A stretch of DNA of 64,000 bases, taken from Anaeramoeba flamelloides. Lineage: Eukaryota > Metamonada > Anaeramoebidae. Below are positions 23,080 to 34,297 of this stretch, one piece after another (within the stretch, counting starts at the first letter, position 1; each line of letters starts with the position of its first letter). The stretch covers positions 2,728,001-2,792,000 of the forward strand of contig JANTQA010000032.1 of assembly GCA_027625915.1 (NCBI GenBank), read 5' to 3'. The notes under the pieces were generated by a model, which saw nothing but the letters and a program-made list of their open reading frames with translations, was not told the DNA's origin and did no database searches. Both the position numbers and the translations under genes were made by a program.

Positions 23080-26000
23080 TTATTTTTTTTTAAAACGTTT
23101 TAAAAACCCTTTAGATTTTTGTCTGCCATTTTCTTTCCATTTTTGAATAAAGTATAGGATAGTATTTGATATCAGACTTCTTTCTGAAACTCTTGGTGTC
23201 AAAAGGAAAATACCATCATTACCGATTTTCTTTTGTTTCCAAGTCAATTTAAACATTGCTCTATTTTCAGGGTTTCTTGATATATTCGGTTCTTGATGGA
23301 AATAAATTTTTCTGATTGTCTTTTTTTTGATACCAATTTTTAAGGAATCCTGTCGAATTTTGATATAGCCTGCCTCAAGAGGATATTTTTTTTTAACAAT
23401 CACCACGATATGAAAATTAACTTTCTCTTGTTGATATAATTGCTCGTAATATTTTTTTGGTTTCATCTTTGAGGGTTTTTTGTCTAGCCCCGATCTAAAC
23501 TTTTCGAATTTGGATCCTAAGGTAAGTGGTGGTGGTAAAATGTCTGTTTCGACCTCCCTAATTCTTATTGATGATGCCTTGGGATTAAACCCGATCATTT
23601 TTGGGGTAGATTGGTTTAATTGATATAGGAGGATGGTTAAAATGAACACCCTCCGCTGCATCTCATTTTCCACTTTAATTACATATGGTGTTGTGCTTGG
23701 TGGGATTGTCAATCTGAAGAGATGTTGATTGCTTTTATGGACGGACACTATTATTGGCTTTGCTAAAGAAATTGTACCAATGGTCCCCTTCGTGTTTTGC
23801 TTGACAATCAAATTTTTTTTTGTGATCACCAGCTTCCCTTCACGGAAGTATTGGGTTCCCGTTTCGTCAATTAACACTTTACAAACAGCACACCCGCATC
23901 TTATATACTTTAATGATTTTTCATATGAAGTTTGCACTTCAGAATGATATTTTTTTATTATTGGTTTCAATAATCCGGAGCTCGGCGGCAACTCGTTTTG
24001 TTTCCATCCTTGCGCCGTGTTTAATAAATAAAAGCATTCGTACATATATGAGGTTTCCTTTTCGCCTGATTTCTGATAGAGTTCTTCAAGAGTACTTGTA
24101 AAAAATTTGGATTCTTTATTTGTATAATCTAACAATTCGAAATCATTTTTTCCATTGCTTTTTTCAATATTATTTTCCTTTTCCTTTTCATTTTCATTTT
24201 CATTTTCATTTTCCTTTTCATTTTCCTCGCCCCCTTCCTTTTCTTCTTCCTGGTTTTTTTCGTTTTCTGATGTTACATTATCTTTCTTAGATGATTCAGA
24301 TCCAGAATTAGATTTATTGCTAGAATTTGAATCAGACTTGGAATTTGGACTGGAACCGGAATTTGAATCTGAATCTAAATCCGACTTAGTATGTGAATTC
24401 GTTGCAGAACCAGCCAAATCTGATTTATCATCATCATTTGAATTTGATTGTGATTTTTTTTTCTTCTTTTGTTTTTTTTTGTATTTCTTGTCTTCATTTG
24501 TTGAATTTTTTTTGCCCCACAATTCTTGTTCAATTTCGTCTTGATCATTATCACTTATTAATTCTTGATTCATATCCATTTCATATCCATTTTCACTTTC
24601 TTCTTCTTCTGTACTTTGATCTTTTTCTTTTGCATTTTTGGAATCAGAATTCGAATTTTTTTCATTTTCTTTTTCAGATTCGGATTGTGAAATTTCAATT
24701 GAAGAATCCGAACTTAAATTTAAAGAAGAATAGTCTGAAGATGGAATCTTAACCTCTTCTTTTTTTTGATTTTCATTATCTGAAGATGAGGACGAGGACG
24801 AGGATGAGGATGATGATGATGATGATGATGATTTTTTTTTTTTTTGTGATGGTTTTTCAATACCAGTATCCATTCTTTCGATATAAGACTCAACATCAAA
24901 TTCCTGTGAAATGGTTGGTACAATTTTTGTATCAAATTCATCACTTTCATCTAATTGCTTTTTTAATTCTTTATTTTTATTTTTTTTTTCAGATTCATTT
25001 GATTTTTTTTTTTTTTCTTTTTTGTCGTGTTTCTTTTCTTCAGTACTATCCTTTTCTCCTTCTTCTTTTTCCTGTTTTTTTTCTTGTTTTTTATTTACAC
25101 TTTCTTCTATTTCTTTCTGGGATTCTTCCTGGGATTCTTTTAGTTGAACTATCTCTTTACCCTTCTTGTTCTTCCTCTTTTTCTCCTTTTTGTTTTCTTC
25201 TTTTTCGTCTTTCTTTTTTTCAGTTTTATCTTCTTTGGGTTCTTCTAGTTCTTCTTTTAGTCGAACTTTCTCTTTCTTCTTGTTCTTTTTCTTCTTTCTT
25301 TTTTCCGTTTCTTCTTCCTTTTGTTTTTCTTCTTCTTCTTCTTCTTGTTGTTTTTCTTGTTGTTTTTCTTCTTGTTCTTGTTCTTCTATTTCCTCCTTTT
25401 CTTCTGCTGCTTCTTCTTTTTCCTCTTCTTTCGCTTCAACTTTTTTTTTTTCTTTTTTTCCACTTTTTGTAATTTGTTGTTTTTCTGTATCAGATTTCTC
25501 ATCGGACGAAGTTCGGCTATTTCCAAGATCAGATTCTGATGTTGAAGATTTTTTATATTTCCTCTTATTTGATCCTTTTTTTCTTTTTTGTGAATTTTTT
25601 CCTTTCGTTTTCCTTTTTGATCTTTTTTTACTTTTGGGTTTCTTTTGTTTACGTTTTTTGCTTTTAGATTTTTGATTTTTTTTTTTGGAACGATAATCAC
25701 TGTCACTATCACTATAACTTGTGCTCAAACTTGAACTATAACTTGAGCTGTAACTCTCACTTGAGCTATAGCTTGAACTGTAATTTGAACTGTGAGTGGA
25801 ATTTGAATTTGAAATAGAACTTTCACTAGAACTCAAATGTTTTCTTTTTTTCTTTTTTTTTTTTTCCCCTTTATTTTTTGTTTTTGTACTGTTTCTCTTT
25901 TTCTTTTTTTTCTGATCTTTTTTAGTATCGTTAAAATTAGACAATATTTCGTCATTGCTACTCGCACTTTTAGGTGCATTTAAATCCATCATACCATCTT

Positions 26001-26904
26001 CAGAATTTGATTCACTTTCTTCACTTTCTTCACTTTCTTCGCTTTCTTCGCTTTCTGAAGATTGCTTTTTAGTTTTCATTTCATCTATTTGTTTTTGTTT
26101 TTCCTCCAGCTGACTTTGTAATTCCAAAATTTGCTCCTCTAATTGGTCTTTGTCAACCTTATTTTTTTCTTTAATTTCCTTTTCAACTTTCGTTTTCATT
26201 TCAATCAATTTCTTCAGTTGCTTTGATTTGTTCTCAACAAAGTTCATCATTAATTCCTTCACCTTCTTGTCTCTTTTTTTATTGCTATTATAAAAAGGGT
26301 TATCAACTATTTGACTTTTTGTTTGTGGCTGACCAAAAATTGTTTCGTTGATTATAATGTCCTCGTCTTCGTTTTCTTCAGAATTCGAGTTTGAGTCTTG
26401 ATCAGAATCGCTAGTGTCAAGTTCTTTGGAATTGAAAATATAAAATGATCGGATTTTTTGTTCCTTGTCCAATTTGTGGCCTTCTTTTTCAAATTTTGTC
26501 TTCAACCATAAAATACTTTCAACTAAATCACTTTTCGCCTTTGGATCGTTAACCATTAATTTGGAGCTTTCAAACAACCGAAACTTTGGAAAATCCCAAA
26601 ACAAAAGCGACCTTGAAAATTCTCTTAAATTCTCTGTTTGTTGCACCATCTCGTGCTTTGCGAAGACTAATTTGTTTTTTTGACAGGGCGAGATCACATT
26701 CACCAAATTTAGCAAATGTATTCCAGATGGCGAAAATGCTTCCCCGGCTGTTAACTCGTCCCCAACTTGTAAAATTTTCCGCATCCAATCCAATGCGATC
26801 TGTGTTGCCTTTTTTTTTTCATGTTTTTTTTTTCTGTTTAATCCGATCGTGATGCTATGCTTTTTTGGATCGTATTTGTAATGTGACTTTTTGGAAACAA
26901 ACAT
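23080..26904 (-). CDS. Large CH-domain protein with KE/Ser-rich middle and PH-like C-terminus
   Basis: One unspliced frame of 1274 residues from the ATG at 26904. The frame stays open back to 27057, but those extra 51 residues are Lys/Asn/Phe low complexity, so I prefer the later Met. Residues about 35-145 read as a single calponin-homology domain of transgelin type: IALDWMRKILQ, then GIHLLNLVNVISPC, then FRLFESSKLMVNDPKAKSDL. This suggests actin or signalling-protein binding. Next comes a predicted coiled coil (LEEQILELQSQLEEKQKQID), then some 600 residues rich in Ser, Glu and Lys, surely disordered. The last 280 residues are well folded in character (VITKKNLIVKQNTKGTIGTI; GIFLLTPRVSERSLISNTIL) and look like tandem PH-type domains. 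A cytoskeletal or membrane-cortex scaffold role is inferred. Confidence 0.75.
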   Translation of the reverse strand: MFVSKKSHYKYDPKKHSITIGLNRKKKHEKKKATQIALDWMRKILQVGDELTAGEAFSPSGIHLLNLVNVISPCQKNKLVFAKHEMVQQTENLREFSRSLLFWDFPKFRLFESSKLMVNDPKAKSDLVESILWLKTKFEKEGHKLDKEQKIRSFYIFNSKELDTSDSDQDSNSNSEENEDEDIIINETIFGQPQTKSQIVDNPFYNSNKKRDKKVKELMMNFVENKSKQLKKLIEMKTKVEKEIKEKNKVDKDQLEEQILELQSQLEEKQKQIDEMKTKKQSSESEESEESEESEESESNSEDGMMDLNAPKSASSNDEILSNFNDTKKDQKKKKKRNSTKTKNKGEKKKKKKRKHLSSSESSISNSNSTHSSNYSSSYSSSESYSSSYSSSLSTSYSDSDSDYRSKKKNQKSKSKKRKQKKPKSKKRSKRKTKGKNSQKRKKGSNKRKYKKSSTSESDLGNSRTSSDEKSDTEKQQITKSGKKEKKKVEAKEEEKEEAAEEKEEIEEQEQEEKQQEKQQEEEEEEKQKEEETEKRKKKKNKKKEKVRLKEELEEPKEDKTEKKKDEKEENKKEKKRKNKKGKEIVQLKESQEESQKEIEESVNKKQEKKQEKEEGEKDSTEEKKHDKKEKKKKSNESEKKNKNKELKKQLDESDEFDTKIVPTISQEFDVESYIERMDTGIEKPSQKKKKSSSSSSSSSSSSSSSSSDNENQKKEEVKIPSSDYSSLNLSSDSSIEISQSESEKENEKNSNSDSKNAKEKDQSTEEEESENGYEMDMNQELISDNDQDEIEQELWGKKNSTNEDKKYKKKQKKKKKSQSNSNDDDKSDLAGSATNSHTKSDLDSDSNSGSSPNSKSDSNSSNKSNSGSESSKKDNVTSENEKNQEEEKEGGEENEKENENENENEKEKENNIEKSNGKNDFELLDYTNKESKFFTSTLEELYQKSGEKETSYMYECFYLLNTAQGWKQNELPPSSGLLKPIIKKYHSEVQTSYEKSLKYIRCGCAVCKVLIDETGTQYFREGKLVITKKNLIVKQNTKGTIGTISLAKPIIVSVHKSNQHLFRLTIPPSTTPYVIKVENEMQRRVFILTILLYQLNQSTPKMIGFNPKASSIRIREVETDILPPPLTLGSKFEKFRSGLDKKPSKMKPKKYYEQLYQQEKVNFHIVVIVKKKYPLEAGYIKIRQDSLKIGIKKKTIRKIYFHQEPNISRNPENRAMFKLTWKQKKIGNDGIFLLTPRVSERSLISNTILYFIQKWKENGRQKSKGFLKRFKKK

Positions 26905-27057
26905 CAATAAATTTGGTTTTTTGTTTTTAGTTGTTTTTGTGTTTTTGTTATTCTTATTGTTTTTGTTTTTGATTTTGTTTTGATGAAAGACAACAAAAAA
27001 GATTAAAAAAATATCTTTTGGAAAAACAAATTTGTAAAAATAATTTGACTTTTTCAA

Positions 27058-30000
27058 TTGACAAAAATAATTGACTTAAGAATCCTGGTTCATGTTTTGT
27101 AATTTTATTAAAGGTTTTGTAACTCTTTCATTTTTTTTTCAAAATAGTCGATAAAAATATGAGAATTTTTTTTTTGGTAAATATCTTCTTAGAAATCAAA
27201 GCAGATTCTGTTTTTATTAATCTTTGAAAATATTATTTTGAATTTTTGTTCATTTACAAAAACATGTTTTCAGATGATTTTTTCTTCAAGAAACATGATT
27301 GTAAAATGAAATCTTACCTACCCTGGAACTGAAAACTCTTTTTTTCAATACAAGGAAACTTTTGAAAAGAATAAGTTGTTAAAAATTAGTAAATTTTCCA
27401 ACAACTCGTAATTGAATATGTAAAAGGGAAAAAATTTGGATTGTCTTTTTTTAAAACAGAAATACCACTTTCATTTTAAATTCAACACCTCAAAATAGAT
27501 GAGATACATAGCAATATTCATCACAAAAAAGTACGAAACAAATAAATTGTGATCATTAGACTACAATTTTTGGTGTCTGACAAACTCTGTGGAGAAAAGA
27601 AAAAGAAAAACAGAGAGGAAAAATGAAGAAATAAACTTTGAACAGTAAATGGGTTCTGTTATCATCAGGAAATTGAAATAAATCAACAATTTTGGAAAAT
27701 ACTATACCTCGTATAAGTATTTTTGAAGAAGTAGGTTGACATTTCTGGTTTTTCAATTTGAAAAAGGAAATTGAAAATGCATGTTAATTTTTTCCCATTA
27801 ATCATTCATATACCAGTATACCATTAAACTTTTATTATGGTTTATTTTTAAATATTTGTTTTATTGTTTCAGCTAGAAATCTTTATTATTTTTCGTTTAA
27901 AACAAAATACTAAGAGTTTTCTTTGGAATTAATTATTTTTTCAAGATTTTTCAACAAATTTTGATTTTAGCTGTATTTTTGCAAAAATTAGCAAAAATTT
28001 TTTTCATTTTCCATTTTATAAAAGTTACATCAAAATAAATTTTTGAGAATTTTCTGAAATTGCCAAACAAACCAAAAGAATTTTCTTCATACTGTTGTTT
28101 GAACACTTTAAAATTTTCTTTGTTGAATAAAATTCTTTTTTCTCAAGGATATTTATCTTTAAGTATGATACTGATTTTATTTTCAGTTAGTAATAAACAT
28201 TAATATTTTTAAAATAAAACATGGGTTAAAAGAATAGCTGTGAAAGGATAGAAAAAATATTATAAATTTTAGAGTTTTTTTTTCGATTAAAATTATAAAA
28301 AACCATTTTTCAATTCAAAAACTTTTTGATTTCTAAAATATAACAAGAGACATAGAAAAGCTATTTTTTTAATTCTTACTTCTTTGACTTTCAACTTTAA
28401 ATCTGAAAGGTTATTGGTATCATTGTTATTAACTAAAACATTTTACTCTAAAGTGAAAAGTAAGTCAAAGAAGGGGGTTTAGATTTTTGTACTTTTTTCA
28501 AGTTAAATATTGAATTTGGAACAAAAAATGTTTTGAAAAACTAAAAATTATAGAAAAAAAAACTCAATAAAAAAATATTAACAATTTTTCTATGTTCATT
28601 ATTCTTTTACTTAAATAAATACATTTTTAATGATAAAAATAATATTTGAAAACCATAAAATCCAATTAATCCTTGACAAAAATTAAAGGAAATTTCCAAT
28701 TCAATTTCATTTTATTTTTAAAGACTCTTGAAATTAAAAAAAAAAAATTATCAAATAATTTTTATAATTCACTTTACTTTATAAGAAAAAAATACACAGT
28801 TAGTAGCAAAAAAATATTATTATTTTAACCACCCCCCTCCACCGTTTTTTTTTTTTTGTTGGTTTGTTTTTTTATCCCATTACAACATCCAATTAATTAT
28901 TCAATAATATACCCAAGGTTAAATCAAGTTTGAAGATAAACTTAACGATTTTTTGTAAAAAATTGGAATATTAATTGAATTTGTTTACAGATTTTGGTAA
29001 TTTTTACAATTGTGAGCAAATATTGTAATTTTATGGAAGTGGGTATAAAATTTTGACCTCGAGGATATTTAGATTAATTAAAGAAACCCAATTCAAGAGA
29101 TCTTGTTAATATTTAGAATATTAAGTGACAGTTCAGAAAATTTTGAGTAAGGAAAAAATATTTTGGGAAATGTTTAAAACTATCATTATTCCACCACCAC
29201 AATTCACAGTAAAATCTCTTGAAAAAATATAGAATTTCTTTTTTTTTCATATCTAATCTGTATAAATAAGATTCTTTGCTGTGAAACTTACTTTTTCAAA
29301 TTCTTTTCTTTTATGTTGATTTTAAATGTAAAACTCCATTGCTTGGCTTTTGGGATCTTATTTACTTTATAAGGTAATATATGACAATTTAAATAGCCCA
29401 TGATACGTATCTAAAATGAAAAAGTTATTTTTTACCTTTTGTATTTTAGCTTTAAACTATTTTTTTTTATAGAAAAATCCAAAGAAAAATATCTATTTAA
29501 ACCCACCCAAATGCACGAAGTAGTAATTTCGATGTAGATATACAGTGTTCTGATCAGTTTTTTGTTTTTATTTTCCTTCTTTTTTCACTTTCTACAATAT
29601 AATTGGTATATAGTATCTAGACAATCTTTGTAATTAACACAATAAGTGTGATAACTTTTTTACAAATTGTGTATTCCTATTTGATCTAAATTAGTATCAC
29701 TATATATAATATCCATCTATTATTTGTCAATCACACTAGTTAAATCGAACCTATGTTACTATATTACTATACCAAACACAAATAATACAAATTCTTTCTG
29801 GGTTACTAATCTTACTCAACTTTTTGATACACAATATTTATAATAAAGAAAATTTTTAGATTGTACTGGAATCTTTAAAATTCAGGAATGGAATTTTAAT
29901 TCTTCTTTTCGTTTCTCTAGACATGGTGACATTAAAAATCGAAATATTTTTGATCTTTGTTTAAAGTTTACTTGAAAAAACTTTTTATATTCGATATAGT

Positions 30001-30610
30001 GATATTTTAAAAAAAATCAATTATTTGATTGATCTAAAAAAAAGAAAAAATAATAAAATATTTATATTTTTACTATTTGAACCTACAAAGTCAAAAATTT
30101 TAAGGAAAAATAATACCTTTAATTTTAGATCCTTTCCAAAATTAAATTTTATATTTTTCACAATTCATTTCTTAAAAAAGCACTTTTTCTAATTTTGTAA
30201 TAATTAAAATACTACACACTTCCTCTTACTTTCTACATCCTATTAAAATATTCTAGAGTTTAGGGTCGGATAGAAATATATTAGTATCTAAAGAAGAAAG
30301 TTAGAAAAGTAAGTGTTATAAAATTCTGTATATAAAAGTACCTAATTTTGTTTGACCAATTGTAAAAAGTTTTTTTGATTATTTATTTTTTTTTAATTTT
30401 CAACCAAAAAAACCTAAAAAATCCATTTTTTTGTTTTTGTTTCAATACAGAATCTTTCAAATCACTTTATCGATTTACAAGATTATATTTGAGTGATGCA
30501 AATTGAATATATAATTCGGATAGTCCTTAAATATTTTCAAATCAGTTTCATTTTTTTCTATTTATCCTTGTTGTTTTTTTTGTTTTTATTTTTGACAACA
30601 ACCCACAAAA
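27058..30610. other. Intergenic, no firm gene
   Basis: AT-rich. A minus-strand ATG at 27739 reads MSTYFFKNTYTR into a GTATAG donor-like site, and the overlapping frame contains RGIVFSKIVDLFQFPDDN. Either might be a first exon, but no continuation is found. Confidence 0.4.
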
Positions 30611-32023
30611 ATGAACAAAACAAAGAATTTAATATTACCCAAGACATACGAACACAACTTAGCATCAAATTTCAAAGCGTTTTTTAATTCCAAACAATTT
30701 TCTGATGTCACATTTAAGATCTATCCATCAGAAACGATCTTCTATTCGCATTCATTAATACTAATTGTGATGTCTGGTTATTTCCGAAAACAGTTCCAGC
30801 ATGAACAGAAAAACAAGACAATTGAAGGACTGAATCTTTTTGAATTAGAAAACGTTCAACCAACAATTTTTGAGCAAACGCTAAGCTTTTGTTATACAGG
30901 GAAAATCACACTCAACATTAACAACTGCAAAACAATTCTTACTCTTGCCCAGAGGCTAGAAATTCACTCACTAATTCCTATTTGCCAATCGTATATTTGG
31001 AAATGTGAAAAATCATTAACAAAGATTTTCCAAGTCGAGCTTATGGCTGGTGTTATTAATGAACAAAAAAACCGATATTATCTCGCCAAAATAAAAAAAA
31101 ATCAAAAACAAATCGATCCAAACAAAAAAAAAGAAAATCAAAACCAAAAAATAAACGAAAAAGAGAAAGAGAAAGAAAAAGAAAAAGAAAGAGAAACAAA
31201 TGAGGATGAAATCATGTTATTATATGAAAATAAGGATGCGTTTCGGATTGGGAATGGAAAAAGGATGCTCCATGATAACAATCATTATCAAAAAGAAATG
31301 ATCAAAAGAAAAAAGTTAAAAATCCTGAACACAACCATGAAAATTAAGCCACAAAGGACCTTACTGTTAACGGACAAAAGCTATGCATTTATTCAAGACA
31401 TCTCAACAACCATCATGTGTGGCCAATGGGCAGGAATTGTGACAACACTTCGTATTGATGAAATGAAACTAAGTTACAATTACCTATTCCAATTTGATTC
31501 GGCAGTAATCTTTTTGACAGAACACAACCCAGCAAAATATCTGTATCTCAAGCCTTTATTAAAACGGTATTTAAATGATGGTGGTGGGGTAGTTATGTCA
31601 TCGCATGGATCCTTTTGGATAAATACAGAATCCAATAAGCCCGTAATTACCAACCAAATTATAGAAAAAGAGTTTCTTCCGTTTGTTCCAAATTGCAAAT
31701 TTCTTTCAAAACCAAGGGTAACTGGCAAGAAAGTTAATTTACGGCACCCCGTTCTAAATCAAATTACTACTCTAGAGACGGTACAAAACTCAAATAGATG
31801 GGAATCGCAGAAACTTGAAAAGGGCGCAAAGCTGATCGCAAAATGGGGTGACGGCAATATCCTTCTTGCAGAAAAATCAGATATTGGGTGTTTGCTGCTT
31901 TTCAACGTTTCTTTCTTCTCAAATAAATCAATTCAAGACAGTTGGGTAAAAACTTCTTCAATGGCTACTTTGATTTCTAATGCAGTGGACTACGCTTCAA
32001 AATACTTTGCAAATATTTTTTGA
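30611..32023 (+). CDS. BTB/POZ domain fused to a glutamine-amidotransferase-like domain
   Basis: Single exon, 470 residues, started at the first ATG, which sits in an A-rich context. Residues about 20-135 form a BTB fold: FSDVTFKIYPSETIFYSHSL, then SGYFRKQF, then FCYTGKITLN, then LAQRLEIHSLIPICQSYI. A KEKE linker spans about 170-200. From about 245 the chain reads like a class-I amidotransferase-like fold: TLLLTDKSYAFIQDI, FDSAVIFLTEH, YLNDGGGVVMSSHGSFW, HPVLNQI, GAKLIAKWGDGNILLAEKSD, LLLFNVSFFS. That is the strand order of ThuA/GATase1-like domains. No Cys sits at the usual nucleophile turn (SSHGS instead), so it is probably a binding rather than an amide-hydrolysing module. BTB proteins usually dimerise or recruit CUL3; that role here is inferred. 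Confidence 0.8.
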   Translation: MNKTKNLILPKTYEHNLASNFKAFFNSKQFSDVTFKIYPSETIFYSHSLILIVMSGYFRKQFQHEQKNKTIEGLNLFELENVQPTIFEQTLSFCYTGKITLNINNCKTILTLAQRLEIHSLIPICQSYIWKCEKSLTKIFQVELMAGVINEQKNRYYLAKIKKNQKQIDPNKKKENQNQKINEKEKEKEKEKERETNEDEIMLLYENKDAFRIGNGKRMLHDNNHYQKEMIKRKKLKILNTTMKIKPQRTLLLTDKSYAFIQDISTTIMCGQWAGIVTTLRIDEMKLSYNYLFQFDSAVIFLTEHNPAKYLYLKPLLKRYLNDGGGVVMSSHGSFWINTESNKPVITNQIIEKEFLPFVPNCKFLSKPRVTGKKVNLRHPVLNQITTLETVQNSNRWESQKLEKGAKLIAKWGDGNILLAEKSDIGCLLLFNVSFFSNKSIQDSWVKTSSMATLISNAVDYASKYFANIF

Positions 32024-34297
32024 ATTAAGAAAATTTGAAATTGTTTTTTTTTTTTAATTTCATTTCGGATTTGTTTATAAATAATAATAATATACATTAA
32101 AAATAAAAATATTTGAATTATATCTTTTTAAAAAAAGTGATGACAAAAAAATCTTTTTAAAGAGATCTGTAAAAAGGCTCATCAACTTAAATAGAACCAT
32201 TTTCAGAACTGGATCTCTTTCGACAAGTTACCGTAAGATAAATCAAATAATCATGTTGTAAAAAATTTTTTATATTTTCCCACTTTTTCGGAATAAAAAA
32301 ACATTGTCATCTTTTGAATAAGACTGAGTATTATATAAATTGGTATTGCCATCTTTCTACTAGAACGGTTCATCTTTTCCAAAATGCAAAAAATAATTAA
32401 AATAACATCAAAAAATGAAAAAATGCAGACTAAAAAATTCCAAAATTTGTTTTTTAATGGTTCTCAAAAAAAAAAAAATCACCCTTTTATAGACATCACT
32501 CAAGTTAATTTCAATATTATTGGGATAAGTAAACAAATATTCTATTGTTATATAATATTTGTACAAAAGTGTATTTTCCAGAGAGTCTTATTTGTAAATA
32601 TTTCCAAAAAATATCAAAGATAACATAAAATTCAATATTATGGTAACAAATAGGCTATTAAAAAAATTTATTTTTTGAATTTTGGTTCAAATAAAAACAT
32701 TTATTTTTATATGAAAGTAATGGAACGATTAATAATTTTCCAAATCTGAAAATAGATTATAATCAACCCATACAAGTATTTTGATCTTGAAATTTTATAT
32801 TTAGTTTCAAAAAGGAAATATTTTGTTTATTTTTATTTTTTTTTTTTGAGAATTTCAATAATAATTAATAGTAAATTATCGTTAAAAATATCTTATCCCT
32901 ATTCATTTTTTCTCGGAAAATAAACGAAAAATCAAAATTTTGCACATAGTTAAAACAGTTACAATCAATTAAAATAATACAATTTCATTCAAATTGGAAA
33001 TAATTTTGATTTTTTAAAAATTATGAAAATCATTTTGTTATCATTTAGTTTTTTGTTTTTCATTTCATTTTTACCAATATATATTCTATTTCATTTGATC
33101 AGAAAAATTTCACGTTAATTGATATTAGATTAAAGTTGAGTTATTTGATTTAAAAGAATATTAGTAGATGGTATCTAAGCATTTGTTCGGAAGAATAAAA
33201 TTGATAATATAATTTTAAAATCATTTTTCAATACTTCTATTATTGTCCACTCTCACACATTTATAACACATCACAATTTTTTGTGTTGGTTGGTAATGAT
33301 TTATTTTATTTTATTTTATGGGTATTGAAATTTATAAACAATTGTTAAAATTTTAATTCGTGAATGGTACTAATTGGTATTTCTGAAAACAATTTTTTCA
33401 GATTATTTTTACTTTTAAAAATTGAAATATGGTTTGTTCAAAAATTTTAATTGGACTTTTGTTGTTATTCCCAATTTTTTTTGTTCTAACATAATCTTAA
33501 ATATCGTAATAAATAATTTATTTTTTTTCAAACAATTGTTTTTTTAATTTCAAATTTATAATTGATAAATATATTCGGAGATGAAGTGATATTTTTAAAT
33601 CTAGAAGTCTAAATATTGATTACAAAAACTTTAATTTTTATTACATCTTCAATATTTTATTATTCTAAAATTTTCGATCATATCCTAAACAATAAATATA
33701 TATGAACTTTGTTACTTTAAAATGGCCAAATTTTTTTTCAAATATCAATGATTTCTAATAATTCATAGTTGAAAAACAAATAAGAAATAAGTAGAATAAT
33801 ATATATCCCACAGAAGTTGATACACAGATTAAATAAAACTCAAAATATCAATAGATTAACTAAAAAATAAAATAACTTGAATTCTTTTTTACCTATATAG
33901 AAAAAAAACCGTACTTTGTATTTTTCTCTTCAATTGAAGATCCAAATAAAATTCAAAAGAAATCAATATAATATTTCTACAATAATTTTTAGCTTTTTCA
34001 GTGACATTAGAGTAACGCATTTTTATGATCTGACTCTTGATTTTTATTAAAAAAAAATAAATTATAACTGAATTACTTGCAAATGAAAAATTAATGGATC
34101 AAAATTAGAAAAAATGTAAAAAAATGATTTCAATTTTGAAATTTCCCTTCTGTCTTTTTTCTACTAATTTCAAACCCTTTAAACCTGTGTAATGTTACTT
34201 ACCACAACTGCGCTCTTTGACTGGAAAGAGTTTAAATAAAACTATCCTCTCTAATCTCATTCAAAAAATTTTCTTCACTTTAGATTTCAACAAATTT
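32024..34297. other. Intergenic, repeats only
   Basis: AT-rich with a family C element at 32930-33452. No frame of coding character. Confidence 0.5.
32930..33452. repeat. Family C inverted-repeat element, copy 2
   Basis: Same orientation as copy 1; ends AATCAAAATTTTGCACA and TGTTCAAAAATTTTAATT. Shares GTTAAAACAGTT and AATACAATTTCATTCAAATT with the other copies. Confidence 0.75.

Noticed and set aside
24155-25675. Several plus-strand frames opposite the CH-domain gene
   Set aside because: Ser/Phe/Leu-rich mirror readings of the Glu/Lys/Ser repeats on the coding strand.
27556-27756. Minus-strand frame containing RGIVFSKIVDLFQFPDDN
   Set aside because: Looks mildly coding, but the only donor-like sites are weak or in another frame, and no next exon was found.
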